From Flavobacterium psychrophilum (GTDB lineage: Bacteria > Bacteroidota > Bacteroidia > Flavobacteriales > Flavobacteriaceae): a stretch of 39,368 nt of DNA. Below are positions 32,547-39,368 of the stretch, piece after piece. The notes under the pieces are model-generated. The model saw only the letters and a program-made list of their open reading frames with translations, made no database searches and was not told where the DNA came from. The DNA is taken from assembly GCA_945872245.1 (NCBI GenBank), contig CAMBZB010000020.1:1-39368 (forward strand), written 5' to 3'. Both the position numbers and the translations under genes were made by a program. How positions within the stretch are numbered: position 1 is the first letter of the stretch; each line of letters starts with the position of its first letter.

Positions 32547-34838
32547 TTACCTTATTATCATCACTTTTTTAACTTTGGTTTCTATTCCGTCTTGTGCTGA
32601 AATAAAAATCATATATACACCCGAAGCCACTTTGTATTTTCCAAAAGCCCTGGTGTCCCACTCAATTGTTCCGCCTTCAGAAATAGTTTCGTAAACCAGA
32701 TTCCCTTCGATATCGGTAATTTTAATATTGGCTTTATCTAGTAACCCTGCGATTTTTACTGTCCCTTCGAAGTCAGGTCTTACGGGATTAGGATAAACAT
32801 ATACATTACTTAAATCGTCCTTGGCAGCAGTTGCAGTTCCCCTGAAGGAAACCAAACCTTTGTCTGTGGCAATAAAAACTTCGCCAGTAGTGCTGTTGAT
32901 ATCAATGTCGTTTATAGTGTTACTAGGCAACGGCGAATTGTCTTTGGTAAAATGATACTTGGTAGCCTGACCATCTGAGGAGACTAAAAATAAACCGGAG
33001 TCTGCTGTTCCAATCCATTTGTCATTGGCTCCATCAACAACAATGTCAGTGATGAATTGTTCATATAAGAGTTCTTGAGCAAGATTGTCTTCCAATATAA
33101 TTATAGGATTGGCCTTCATTTGTTCTTCAGTCAGATAACTATTCACATTGGCCAATACGCGTAATCCTTTGATGGTTCCTATCCAAAGTTGATTTCTGGT
33201 GTCGATTGCAATTGCTCTTACGTCGGTTGTAGGCAAATTACCTTTATCCGAACCAAAATTTATTTTTTTGAATTTATTAATGGATTCGTTATAACTTATC
33301 AATCCATCCGTGTTGGTACACCACCATTTGGTGCCGTTTTTATCGACAATTAGTCGGCCCATGCTGGCATCAGTGCTTTTATCCAAAATGCCGTCCAATG
33401 AAAAACTTTGCCATTGTCCATTTGTTTTGAAGACTTTTAGACCCTTTTGAATAAGACTATTATTTAACCATAGATTTCCTGACTTATCAAATGCTGCTCC
33501 ATTGATACGGACATCATCTGGCACTTCCCCTACAATTGTCGATAGCCCATCGGGCAAAGTATTTTTTGCATTATACAAAACGATTGGACTATCGTTTTTC
33601 AATTTTAACAATCCGGAGTAAAAGGAGCTTACATAAACTTCGTTTTCATTATTGGGGTTCACTGTAATTCTACACATTGATTTCGCTCCAAATACTTTTT
33701 CATAAGGAATATTCAACCATCCTGTTGCACTATATTTACTAATGCCGTAACTATCTAATGGGTATGGATTATAAGAACCGCTATAATCGCCATATACCGT
33801 CCAAAGTACTTCATTCGTGGCCTGTAATGCAAAAACATTATTTCTAGAAGGCCCAATTGGCGTGTTGTTTTCAAATGCTGAAGAAACAGAAATTGTTGTA
33901 TTCAATATTCCGTTTTCTTTTGTGCCAATATAAATAATGTCCCCAATACTTGTTGCACAGGTAAAACTAGGGTTGCTTTCGGTAATTTGACTGCTGTTTA
34001 TTTGACGAACTATTGCCATTTGTTTATTATAAATATTCACGCTGCTTGCCGTGGTAACTATCAAATAATTATCACGCGCTCTCATATCAGCAGCAGCTTG
34101 AGGAAGTTGTAAATACTCTATAAAAGAGTTAGATGCTGAATTATATTTATGAATATATCCAGTAGCACTGACTGCAATAAGTTCAGCGCCGAAGGCCTCA
34201 ATACTTGTCCAACTTCCTGTGGCAGTTCGTACCCATTGATTGTAATCAATTAAATTTTTATTGATAATGTCGGCTCTTTTAATGCCATTATTTGTTGCAG
34301 CATAAATGTAGCCACCAAAAACTGTGGTTTGTGTCACACTTGTCTCTGTACCATTATCCCCTATAAAATAAGTGTCGCCAAACTGCAATGTGGACAAATT
34401 GAATTGCACGATTCCAAAATCACAGGAAACATAAACAATCCCATTATATTCCATAAAATAATTGATTTTCTTAATGTTTGAAGGGAGTTGTTTATTGATG
34501 ATGTCAACCACATTAAGCATACTACCTTCGGCTTCGTTGATTACAATTATTAACCCGTTTTCATAGCCTACAAGTGTTTTGTTGAACGTTGGACTATGAT
34601 ATAATGATGAAATAGTTTGTCCTGAAAGACCATCAATGGTATTGGTTGTTTTGATTAAATCGGTGCTTATATTCTTGGAAAACAAGGCGTTTTCGGAAGC
34701 CGCAAATATAGCAGTAGGAGATTCGGAAAGATCTTTGATTTCATTGTATGAAAAATAGCCTTTCCATAACAAATTGTTTTGGGCAAAACCAATTTGTAAA
34801 ATCATTAGAAACAGAAAATATAGAAATCCTTTTTTCAT
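32547..34838 (-). CDS. porZ: PorZ-type protein of the type IX secretion system
   Basis: From MKKGFLYFLFLMILQIGFAQ the protein has 763 residues: a signal peptide, two seven-bladed-propeller-like regions built of repeats related to two-component regulator propellers (for example LWIGTIKGLRV, KWIGTADSGLFLV, EVFIATDKGLVSF), and a C-terminal T9SS sorting domain from about residue 675 (VYPNPVRPDFEGTVKIAGL ... VASGVYMIFISAQDG ... KKVMIIR). PorZ is part of the cell-surface attachment complex that delivers anionic LPS to T9SS cargo. The longer frame opens at 34874, upstream of a TATATTTG box at 34861-34868, so start codons at 34847 or 34838 are the realistic choices. Confidence 0.9.
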   Translation of the reverse strand: MKKGFLYFLFLMILQIGFAQNNLLWKGYFSYNEIKDLSESPTAIFAASENALFSKNISTDLIKTTNTIDGLSGQTISSLYHSPTFNKTLVGYENGLIIVINEAEGSMLNVVDIINKQLPSNIKKINYFMEYNGIVYVSCDFGIVQFNLSTLQFGDTYFIGDNGTETSVTQTTVFGGYIYAATNNGIKRADIINKNLIDYNQWVRTATGSWTSIEAFGAELIAVSATGYIHKYNSASNSFIEYLQLPQAAADMRARDNYLIVTTASSVNIYNKQMAIVRQINSSQITESNPSFTCATSIGDIIYIGTKENGILNTTISVSSAFENNTPIGPSRNNVFALQATNEVLWTVYGDYSGSYNPYPLDSYGISKYSATGWLNIPYEKVFGAKSMCRITVNPNNENEVYVSSFYSGLLKLKNDSPIVLYNAKNTLPDGLSTIVGEVPDDVRINGAAFDKSGNLWLNNSLIQKGLKVFKTNGQWQSFSLDGILDKSTDASMGRLIVDKNGTKWWCTNTDGLISYNESINKFKKINFGSDKGNLPTTDVRAIAIDTRNQLWIGTIKGLRVLANVNSYLTEEQMKANPIIILEDNLAQELLYEQFITDIVVDGANDKWIGTADSGLFLVSSDGQATKYHFTKDNSPLPSNTINDIDINSTTGEVFIATDKGLVSFRGTATAAKDDLSNVYVYPNPVRPDFEGTVKIAGLLDKANIKITDIEGNLVYETISEGGTIEWDTRAFGKYKVASGVYMIFISAQDGIETKVKKVMIIR

Positions 34839-34860
34839 TATTTGCATAAATACCCTTCCG

Positions 34861-34868
34861 CAAATATA
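34861..34868 (-). promoter_or_regulatory. porZ -7 promoter box
   Basis: TATATTTG on the minus strand matches TAnnTTTG and rules out the start at 34874. Confidence 0.5.
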
Positions 34869-34908
34869 ATACAAACGAAAGTTTTTGAATTTTGTTTCTT
34901 TTAAAAAT

Positions 34909-34949
34909 AAAAATGTCTTCCATCCGAAACAATGGAGGAAGGCATTTTT
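34909..34949. terminator. Terminator after gdhA
   Basis: AAAAATG, a G-T pair, CTTCC and partly paired inner bases face GGAAG and CATTTTT, with a T-rich tail on the minus strand, just after the gdhA stop and before porZ. Confidence 0.8.
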
Positions 34950-34966
34950 ATCTTTATTGAAAAAAA

Positions 34967-36310
34967 CTAGACTACCCCTTGAGCAAGCATGGCATCGGCC
35001 ACTTTCACAAATCCTGCAATGTTTGCCCCTTTCACGTAATCCACATAGCCAAAGCCATCAGAGCCATATTTAACGCAGGAAGCATGTATGCGTAACATTA
35101 TTTCTTTCAATTTTTGATCTACCTCTTCGGAAGTCCAACTCAACCTCAAAGAATTTTGTGACATTTCCAAACCTGATGTTGCCACACCGCCTGCATTTGA
35201 TGCTTTTCCTGGCGAAAATAATAGTTTTGATTTTTGGAAAACAATAATGGCTTCTGGTGTAGAAGGCATATTTGCCCCCTCTGTAACACAAATACAACCA
35301 TTTGCCACAAGTGATTTGGCTTCGTCTTCATTCAATTCATTTTGGGTTGCGCATGGCAAAGCAACATCACAGCGTACTTCCCAAGGACGTTTTCCGGCAA
35401 TGTATTTTGCGTTAGGATATTTAATGATATAATCGCTGATTCTGCCTCTCAGCTCATTTTTTATCTCCATTATGTAGGCCAATTTAGCAGCATCAATTCC
35501 GTCTGTATCGTAAATATATCCAGCGGAGTCTGACATTGTAATTACTTTTCCCCCTATTTGAATTGCTTTTTCAACTGCATATTGCGCCACATTTCCTGAC
35601 CCGGAAACAACAACTGTTTTGCCTGAAAAAACATCCCCTTTTGTAGCCAACATGCTTTGAGCAAAATATACCGCTCCATATCCGGTTGCCTCGGGTCTAA
35701 TTAATGACCCTCCGAAAGAAATTCCTTTACCAGTCAAAACTCCTGTAAATTCGTTCCTCAGTCTTTTATATTGCCCAAACATATACCCCACTTCTCTTCC
35801 TCCTACACCCATATCTCCGGCAGGAACATCTGTATTTGCGCCTATGTGCTTAGATAATTCAGTCATATATGCTTGACAAAAATGCATAACTTCATTATCT
35901 GATTTCCCTTTCGGGTCAAAATCAGCGCCTCCTTTTCCGCCGCCCATAGGCAAAGTGGTTAAGCTATTTTTAAAGGTTTGCTCAAAAGCCAAAAACTTCA
36001 AAATGCTTAAATTTACCGAAGGATGAAAACGAATCCCTCCTTTATAAGGACCAATTGCCGAATTCATCTGTACACGGTATCCTCTGTTTACCTGAGTTTC
36101 TCCTTTGTCATCAACCCAAACTACCCGAAAAATAATGATTCGATCTGACTCTACCATTCTTTCCAAAAGCATCTTGTTTTGGTATTTTTTATTTTCTTCT
36201 ATAAATGGAATTACCGCTTCAGCAACTTCCATAACTGCTTGCATAAACTCCGGCTCGTTCGGATTTTTTATTGCAACCGCTTCAATAAAACTAGTAATAC
36301 TTTTTGACAT
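34967..36310 (-). CDS. gdhA: NADP-type glutamate dehydrogenase
   Basis: The enzyme aminates 2-oxoglutarate to glutamate. From MSKSITSFIEAVAIKNP the protein has 447 residues, the normal length of the hexameric NADP class. Signatures are GPYKGGIRFHPSVNLSILKFLAFEQTFKN, LPMGGGKGGADFDPKGKSD with the catalytic lysines, NTDVPAGDMGVGGREVGYMFG, the nucleotide loop VVSGSGNVAQYAVEKA and CVTEGANMPSTPEA. The open frame extends to 36391, but the extension is hydrophobic noise lying over the promoter region. A TATCTTTG box at 36358-36365 and a GAAAACGTTTTC palindrome at 36335-36346 lie in the leader region. Confidence 0.96.
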   Translation of the reverse strand: MSKSITSFIEAVAIKNPNEPEFMQAVMEVAEAVIPFIEENKKYQNKMLLERMVESDRIIIFRVVWVDDKGETQVNRGYRVQMNSAIGPYKGGIRFHPSVNLSILKFLAFEQTFKNSLTTLPMGGGKGGADFDPKGKSDNEVMHFCQAYMTELSKHIGANTDVPAGDMGVGGREVGYMFGQYKRLRNEFTGVLTGKGISFGGSLIRPEATGYGAVYFAQSMLATKGDVFSGKTVVVSGSGNVAQYAVEKAIQIGGKVITMSDSAGYIYDTDGIDAAKLAYIMEIKNELRGRISDYIIKYPNAKYIAGKRPWEVRCDVALPCATQNELNEDEAKSLVANGCICVTEGANMPSTPEAIIVFQKSKLLFSPGKASNAGGVATSGLEMSQNSLRLSWTSEEVDQKLKEIMLRIHASCVKYGSDGFGYVDYVKGANIAGFVKVADAMLAQGVV

Positions 36311-36334
36311 GATTATTAGATTATTAACGTTTAA

Positions 36335-36365
36335 GAAAACGTTTTCGTTAGTATATACAAAGATA
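36335..36365 (-). promoter_or_regulatory. gdhA promoter and operator-like palindrome
   Basis: TATCTTTG (36358-36365, minus) is a good -7 box. The perfect 12-bp palindrome GAAAACGTTTTC (36335-36346) with central CG follows the predicted transcription start. It resembles operators of LacI-family regulators, which suggests repressor control of gdhA. Confidence 0.5.
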
Positions 36366-36569
36366 CATTTTATAAGAATAATAGCAGGCATTTTTTGATT
36401 TTCTTGATCTAATTTTAGTTCTTTTTGTAAATGTCGAAACCTTTCGTTTTAAAATCGGAATTATTAGTATCCAAATGTAAAAAAGCGTATGTTTTGTTTA
36501 TCGAATTTTCCCAAAGATTGCGGTTTATGTATATTTGTTTCATAATGCCCACAATGATTGATGTTTTTA

Positions 36570-36577
36570 TATATTTG
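36570..36577 (+). promoter_or_regulatory. Promoter box of the THC0290-type gene
   Basis: TATATTTG matches TAnnTTTG 20 bases before the ATG. An identical box at 36530-36537 could be a second promoter. Confidence 0.5.
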
Positions 36578-36597
36578 TAAAAAGTAATCTCTTCTAA

Positions 36598-37404
36598 ATG
36601 ACCCCTAAATCCATTATATTATTTTGTTTGCTCCTTTTTGGATTTGCAAATGATGTTATAGCACAATTTGGATTTTCACATGAAATTGGCATAATTGCCG
36701 GTCCAGTTGCATTTCAATCTGATTATGGTGAGCGACATAATTTAACAACAAATGCCGGAAATACGGGTTATGGAATTGGGATAATTCACTATTTAAACTT
36801 TTCATACCGGGCTGACTGTAACTGCTATACTCCCGAAACTTATTTTAATGATCACTTCAAATTAAGAAACGAATTGTCTTATAATAAAACGGAGTTGCAG
36901 CATTTTGGAGAATGGGTAGATCCCAATCGCACAAGTCCAGGTGCAGATCAATTACGGGCAATGAGAGGAAGTACTGCCGTCACTAACATAGGAATGCAAT
37001 TGGAATTTTTTCCTTTTAGTATTCGCGACTTCACATCAACAATAGAAAGTTGGGGGCCATTTATTAGCCTTGGAGCGCAATTTAGTTTTTATGACGCCAC
37101 CGCTACTTCAACAATGGGGCCTTTGGGAATCCCTTTTACCACCTTTCCTAAATATTTAGTTCCATCCGAGGGCCGACCTTTTGGATTTGCAACAGAAGGG
37201 AATTCTGTATGGTCGGTGGTTTCCAGTGTGGGAACACGCTATAAATTGGCTCCCCTATCCGATTTGATGATTGATTTGAGAATGCAATATTATTTTTCCA
37301 ACTGGGTAGATGGTTTAAATCCAAACCCGGACATTTATAAAGAAAATAAAGCAAATGACTGGTTGGTTTGGTTTAATGTGGGTTATATTTATTACTTGCA
37401 ATAG
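36598..37404 (+). CDS. Exported THC0290_0291-type protein of unknown function
   Basis: This 268-residue protein has a signal peptide (about 1-22) and no other hydrophobic helix. The body alternates short hydrophobic and polar runs (FSHEIGIIAGPVAFQSDYGER, YGIGIIHYLNFSYRADCN, WGPFISLGAQFSFYDATA, MIDLRMQYYFSNWVDGLN) and ends in IYYLQ, which looks like a small outer membrane barrel. I recognise the pattern as the flavobacterial THC0290_0291 family, which has no established function. Two cysteines (CNCY near residue 80) are close together. Confidence 0.75.
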   Translation: MTPKSIILFCLLLFGFANDVIAQFGFSHEIGIIAGPVAFQSDYGERHNLTTNAGNTGYGIGIIHYLNFSYRADCNCYTPETYFNDHFKLRNELSYNKTELQHFGEWVDPNRTSPGADQLRAMRGSTAVTNIGMQLEFFPFSIRDFTSTIESWGPFISLGAQFSFYDATATSTMGPLGIPFTTFPKYLVPSEGRPFGFATEGNSVWSVVSSVGTRYKLAPLSDLMIDLRMQYYFSNWVDGLNPNPDIYKENKANDWLVWFNVGYIYYLQ

Positions 37405-37643
37405 TAGAAAAACGCATATTTTAATCAAATAATCATCGCATTCAACACCATTCTCAATCAGACCAAATTTATCCGCGATTCCCATTTCCTGTAGTGTTCC
37501 TCTCGAAAAGGGGTTATGTTACATTTAAGAAGGGCAATTCAACAAGGATTCAAAGTCCCTTAAAGGGAATACTTTTAATTTTTTATAAAAACAGTCATTT
37601 TTCGTGTCAAATGAATTTTCTTTGCAAAGAAATTGCAATTTAG
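37405..37643. other. Intergenic region with a TTCTTTGCAAAGAA palindrome
   Basis: No gene is supported here. A perfect 14-bp palindrome TTCTTTGCAAAGAA (37618-37631) lies 12 bases before the ArsC-like start; its left half contains a TTTCTTTG that could act as a weak -7 box. A smaller palindrome TCCCTTAAAGGGA occurs near 37556-37568. Confidence 0.45.
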
Positions 37644-37994
37644 ATGAACAAAATATATTATCTCGCCTCTTGCGATACCTGCCGAAAAATCATAAAGTCG
37701 TTGCCAAAAGACCATAATTTGGTATTTCGTGACATCAAACAAGACTCTATTACTGTCAACGAACTAGAGGAAATGCAACAACTTTCCGGAAGTTACGAAG
37801 CGCTTTTCAGCAAAAAGGCACAACTCTACAAATCGATGGATTTAAAGAATAAATCCTTAACCGAAGCCGATTTCAAAAAATACATTCTAGAACATTACAC
37901 GTTTTTAAGCCGTCCTGTTTTTATTATTGACGGCAAAATATATATTGGCAACAGCCAGCAAAACATGCTCCAGGTAATGAAAGTTTTAGTCTAA
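37644..37994 (+). CDS. ArsC/Spx-like thioredoxin-fold protein
   Basis: The 116-residue protein has the ArsC fold with CDTC at residues 10-13 (LASCDTCRKII), the SRPVFIIDGKIYIGN block near residues 90-105 and the charged middle typical of ArsC-like YffB/Spx relatives. Classical arsenate reductases use the first cysteine and an arginine after the fold; the CxxC form is more like Spx-type proteins, so a true arsenate reductase role is uncertain. Its stop codon overlaps the next start (TAATG), so it is translationally coupled to the EamA transporter gene. Confidence 0.82.
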   Translation: MNKIYYLASCDTCRKIIKSLPKDHNLVFRDIKQDSITVNELEEMQQLSGSYEALFSKKAQLYKSMDLKNKSLTEADFKKYILEHYTFLSRPVFIIDGKIYIGNSQQNMLQVMKVLV

Positions 37995-38890
37995 TGTCAA
38001 AAAGAAATCTCGCGCTCATTGGCGCCACAATAGTTTCAATAATTTACGGCCTTACTTTTACAATTGCAAAGGACGTAATGCCAAAATATGTTGAGGCCGA
38101 TGGTTTTATCTTAATGCGCGTAGGGGGTTCCACAATTTTGTTTTGGCTTGTCTGGCTTTTCACTAGATTACCTGAAACGGTTCGTAACGAGAAAATTGAA
38201 CGCGCCGATTTTCCTCGAATTATTTGGGCGGCCTTCTTTGGAGTAGCTCTAAATATGCTTTCTTTCTTCAAAGGATTGACCCTAACCACTCCCATTTCGG
38301 CATCGGTAATTATGGTTTCAACTCCCATGATTGTGCTCGTACTTTCGGCCATTATCATCAAAGAACGGATAAGAAAACGGATGGTTTTTGGAATTGTTTT
38401 GGGCTTGATTGGCACCACTTTTCTTATATTGTATGGAAAGTCCATAGGAAATGCCACCAATGCCAGTTTAGGGAATTTTCTGGTTTTTGTCAATGCATCT
38501 TCCTATGGATTATACCTAGTATTAATCAAAAAATTAATGGACAAATACAATGCTTTTACCTTTGTAAAATGGGTTTATCTGATAGGTTTTTTTATGGTTT
38601 TGCCTTTTGGGTGGGATGAGTTTGAAGCAGTCAATTGGACTTTGCTTCCAATTGATATTTATTGGAAAATAGGGTTTGTGGTGGTTTTTTCGACCTTCCT
38701 GACTTACCTATTGAATTTACTTTCGATGAAAGAATTGAAACCAACCACAATCGCCGTTTTCGTATATCTTCAACCCGTTTTCGCCACCATTTTTGCAATT
38801 AGTCTAGGAAAAGACGAATTGACGTTAGTCAAAATCATTTCGGCTATTTTTATATTTACTGGCGTTTATTTGGTTACGCAAAAGAAGTAG
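37994..38890 (+). CDS. EamA-family (DMT superfamily) transporter
   Basis: The 298-residue membrane protein has about ten helices in two EamA repeats (about 5-140 and 150-295). Typical blocks are IYGLTFTIAKDVMPKYVEADGFILMRVG at the start, the first-repeat end TTPISASVIMVSTPMIVLVLSAIIIKERI, and in the second repeat KPTTIAVFVYLQPVFATIFAISLGKDELTLVKIISAIFIFTGVYLV. Family members export amino acids, sugars or other metabolites; the substrate cannot be read from sequence. It overlaps the ArsC-like gene by one base. Confidence 0.92.
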   Translation: MSKRNLALIGATIVSIIYGLTFTIAKDVMPKYVEADGFILMRVGGSTILFWLVWLFTRLPETVRNEKIERADFPRIIWAAFFGVALNMLSFFKGLTLTTPISASVIMVSTPMIVLVLSAIIIKERIRKRMVFGIVLGLIGTTFLILYGKSIGNATNASLGNFLVFVNASSYGLYLVLIKKLMDKYNAFTFVKWVYLIGFFMVLPFGWDEFEAVNWTLLPIDIYWKIGFVVVFSTFLTYLLNLLSMKELKPTTIAVFVYLQPVFATIFAISLGKDELTLVKIISAIFIFTGVYLVTQKK

Positions 38891-38980
38891 GCAGTGATCA
38901 GTTTTTTTAGTTATCAATGCCGAAATTAAGCATACTCATTGATGTACGTAATCCTACACTGAACACTAAAACTGCCTTCC

Positions 38981-39013
38981 TGAACTCTTTTTCATTATCT
39001 TTGAACTCTTTTT
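38981..39013 (+). repeat. TGAACTCTTTTT repeated at 21-bp spacing before yicC
   Basis: Identical 12-mers at 38981-38992 and 39002-39013 flank the TATCTTTG box at 38996-39003 that probably drives yicC. The 21-bp spacing is three times seven and also about two helical turns. Confidence 0.5.
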
Positions 39014-39024
39014 AGAAAATAATT

Positions 39025-39368
39025 ATGATACAATCCATGACTGGATTTGGCAAAGCAAGTTTGCAATTGCCAACCAAAAAAATAACAGTAGAAGTAAAAT
39101 CCTTGAACAGTAAAGGTTTGGATTTAAGCGTACGAATGCCTTCCTCTTACCGCGAAATGGAATTGGGTTTGCGCAACCAAATTGCCTTGAAACTCGAAAG
39201 AGGAAAAGTGGATTTTTCCATTTTTATCGAAAGTACCGCCGAGCAAACTTCCACAAAAGTGAATGTACCGATTGTAAAAGCCTACATCGACCAATTGAGA
39301 GCCGTTTATGCCGATGCCGATGAAACTGAATTGATGAAAATGGCCATCAGAATGCCCGACACAATGAA
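39025..39368 (+). CDS. yicC: YicC family endoribonuclease (3' end cut off)
   Basis: The visible 114 residues begin MIQSMTGFGKASLQLPTKKITVEVKSLNSKGLDLSVRMPSSYREME, the hallmark of the YicC N-terminal domain. E. coli YicC was described as an endoribonuclease family member. The reading frame runs off the window edge, so about 170 residues with the C-terminal domain are missing. A TATCTTTG promoter box lies 21 bases before the ATG. In many Bacteroidota the next gene is guanylate kinase, which would lie outside the window. Confidence 0.93.
   Translation, partial: MIQSMTGFGKASLQLPTKKITVEVKSLNSKGLDLSVRMPSSYREMELGLRNQIALKLERGKVDFSIFIESTAEQTSTKVNVPIVKAYIDQLRAVYADADETELMKMAIRMPDTM

Noticed and set aside
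36311..36391. 27-residue N-terminal extension of gdhA
   Set aside because: The TATCTTTG box and operator-like palindrome lie inside it, and the family begins at MSKS.
37556..37568. TCCCTTAAAGGGA near the ArsC-like gene as an operator
   Set aside because: The palindrome is short, not positioned at a promoter box and could easily arise by chance.

Overview
The window looks like a chromosome segment of a Flavobacterium-type bacterium (Bacteroidota, Flavobacteriaceae). The evidence is the low GC content, near absence of Shine-Dalgarno sites, many upstream copies of the Bacteroidota -7 box TAnnTTTG, a PorZ-type type IX secretion protein with a C-terminal sorting domain, a flavobacterial THC0290_0291-type protein, and familiar gene neighbourhoods such as DUF177-rpmF, fabH-accB-accC and ileS-dksA-like-lspA. 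No species can be named from the sequence alone.

Layout. Positions 1-2.4 kb are the end of an accessory element: a DNA methyltransferase cut by the window edge, an excisionase-like HTH protein and a tyrosine recombinase. The element probably ends between the integrase start and the accC terminator (2393-2581). From 2.6 to 7.7 kb, on the minus strand, lie pdxA, DUF177-rpmF and fabH-accB-accC (pyridoxal phosphate, ribosome assembly, start of fatty acid synthesis). From 7.7 to 11.3 kb come ribE, a tiny proline-rich membrane protein, a tRNA with CAU anticodon, methylmalonyl-CoA epimerase, and rbfA with an FtsX-type permease. From 11.4 to 16.6 kb are dusB, a structured intergenic element, lepA, pfkB and thiL. 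From 16.7 to 26.4 kb are mostly minus-strand genes: an RlpA-like protein, a 4-TM protein, pgi, an M23 lipoprotein peptidase, a DUF3108 protein, a decayed 4-hydroxyphenylpyruvate dioxygenase remnant, a patatin/outer-membrane-barrel protein and uvrC. From 26.5 to 36.3 kb are a 5-formyl-THF cyclo-ligase, lspA, a zinc-less DksA-like protein, ileS, recO, porZ and gdhA. The right end has a THC0290-type protein, an ArsC-like protein, an EamA transporter and the start of yicC.

Most of the window is ordinary core genome; no complete new defence or biosynthetic system is visible. The best leads are: (1) a three-stem structured intergenic element upstream of lepA, resembling dispersed flavobacterial repeats, next to a 16-bp palindrome shared by divergent dusB and lepA promoters; (2) a clear multi-stop relic of 4-hydroxyphenylpyruvate dioxygenase not reported as an open reading frame; (3) tandem repeats with a 7-bp period in several unrelated intergenic gaps; (4) probable leaderless promoters at rbfA and uvrC; and (5) the integrative-element boundary, whose cargo continues to the left of the window.

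Several starts were moved downstream of the longest open frame because a TAnnTTTG promoter box lies inside or at the start of the longer frame (DUF177, dusB, the 4-TM protein, porZ), or because family length and leader sequence fit better (mce, rbfA, thiL, gdhA, the small proline-rich protein). All product calls rest on reading motifs by eye; no database search was run.
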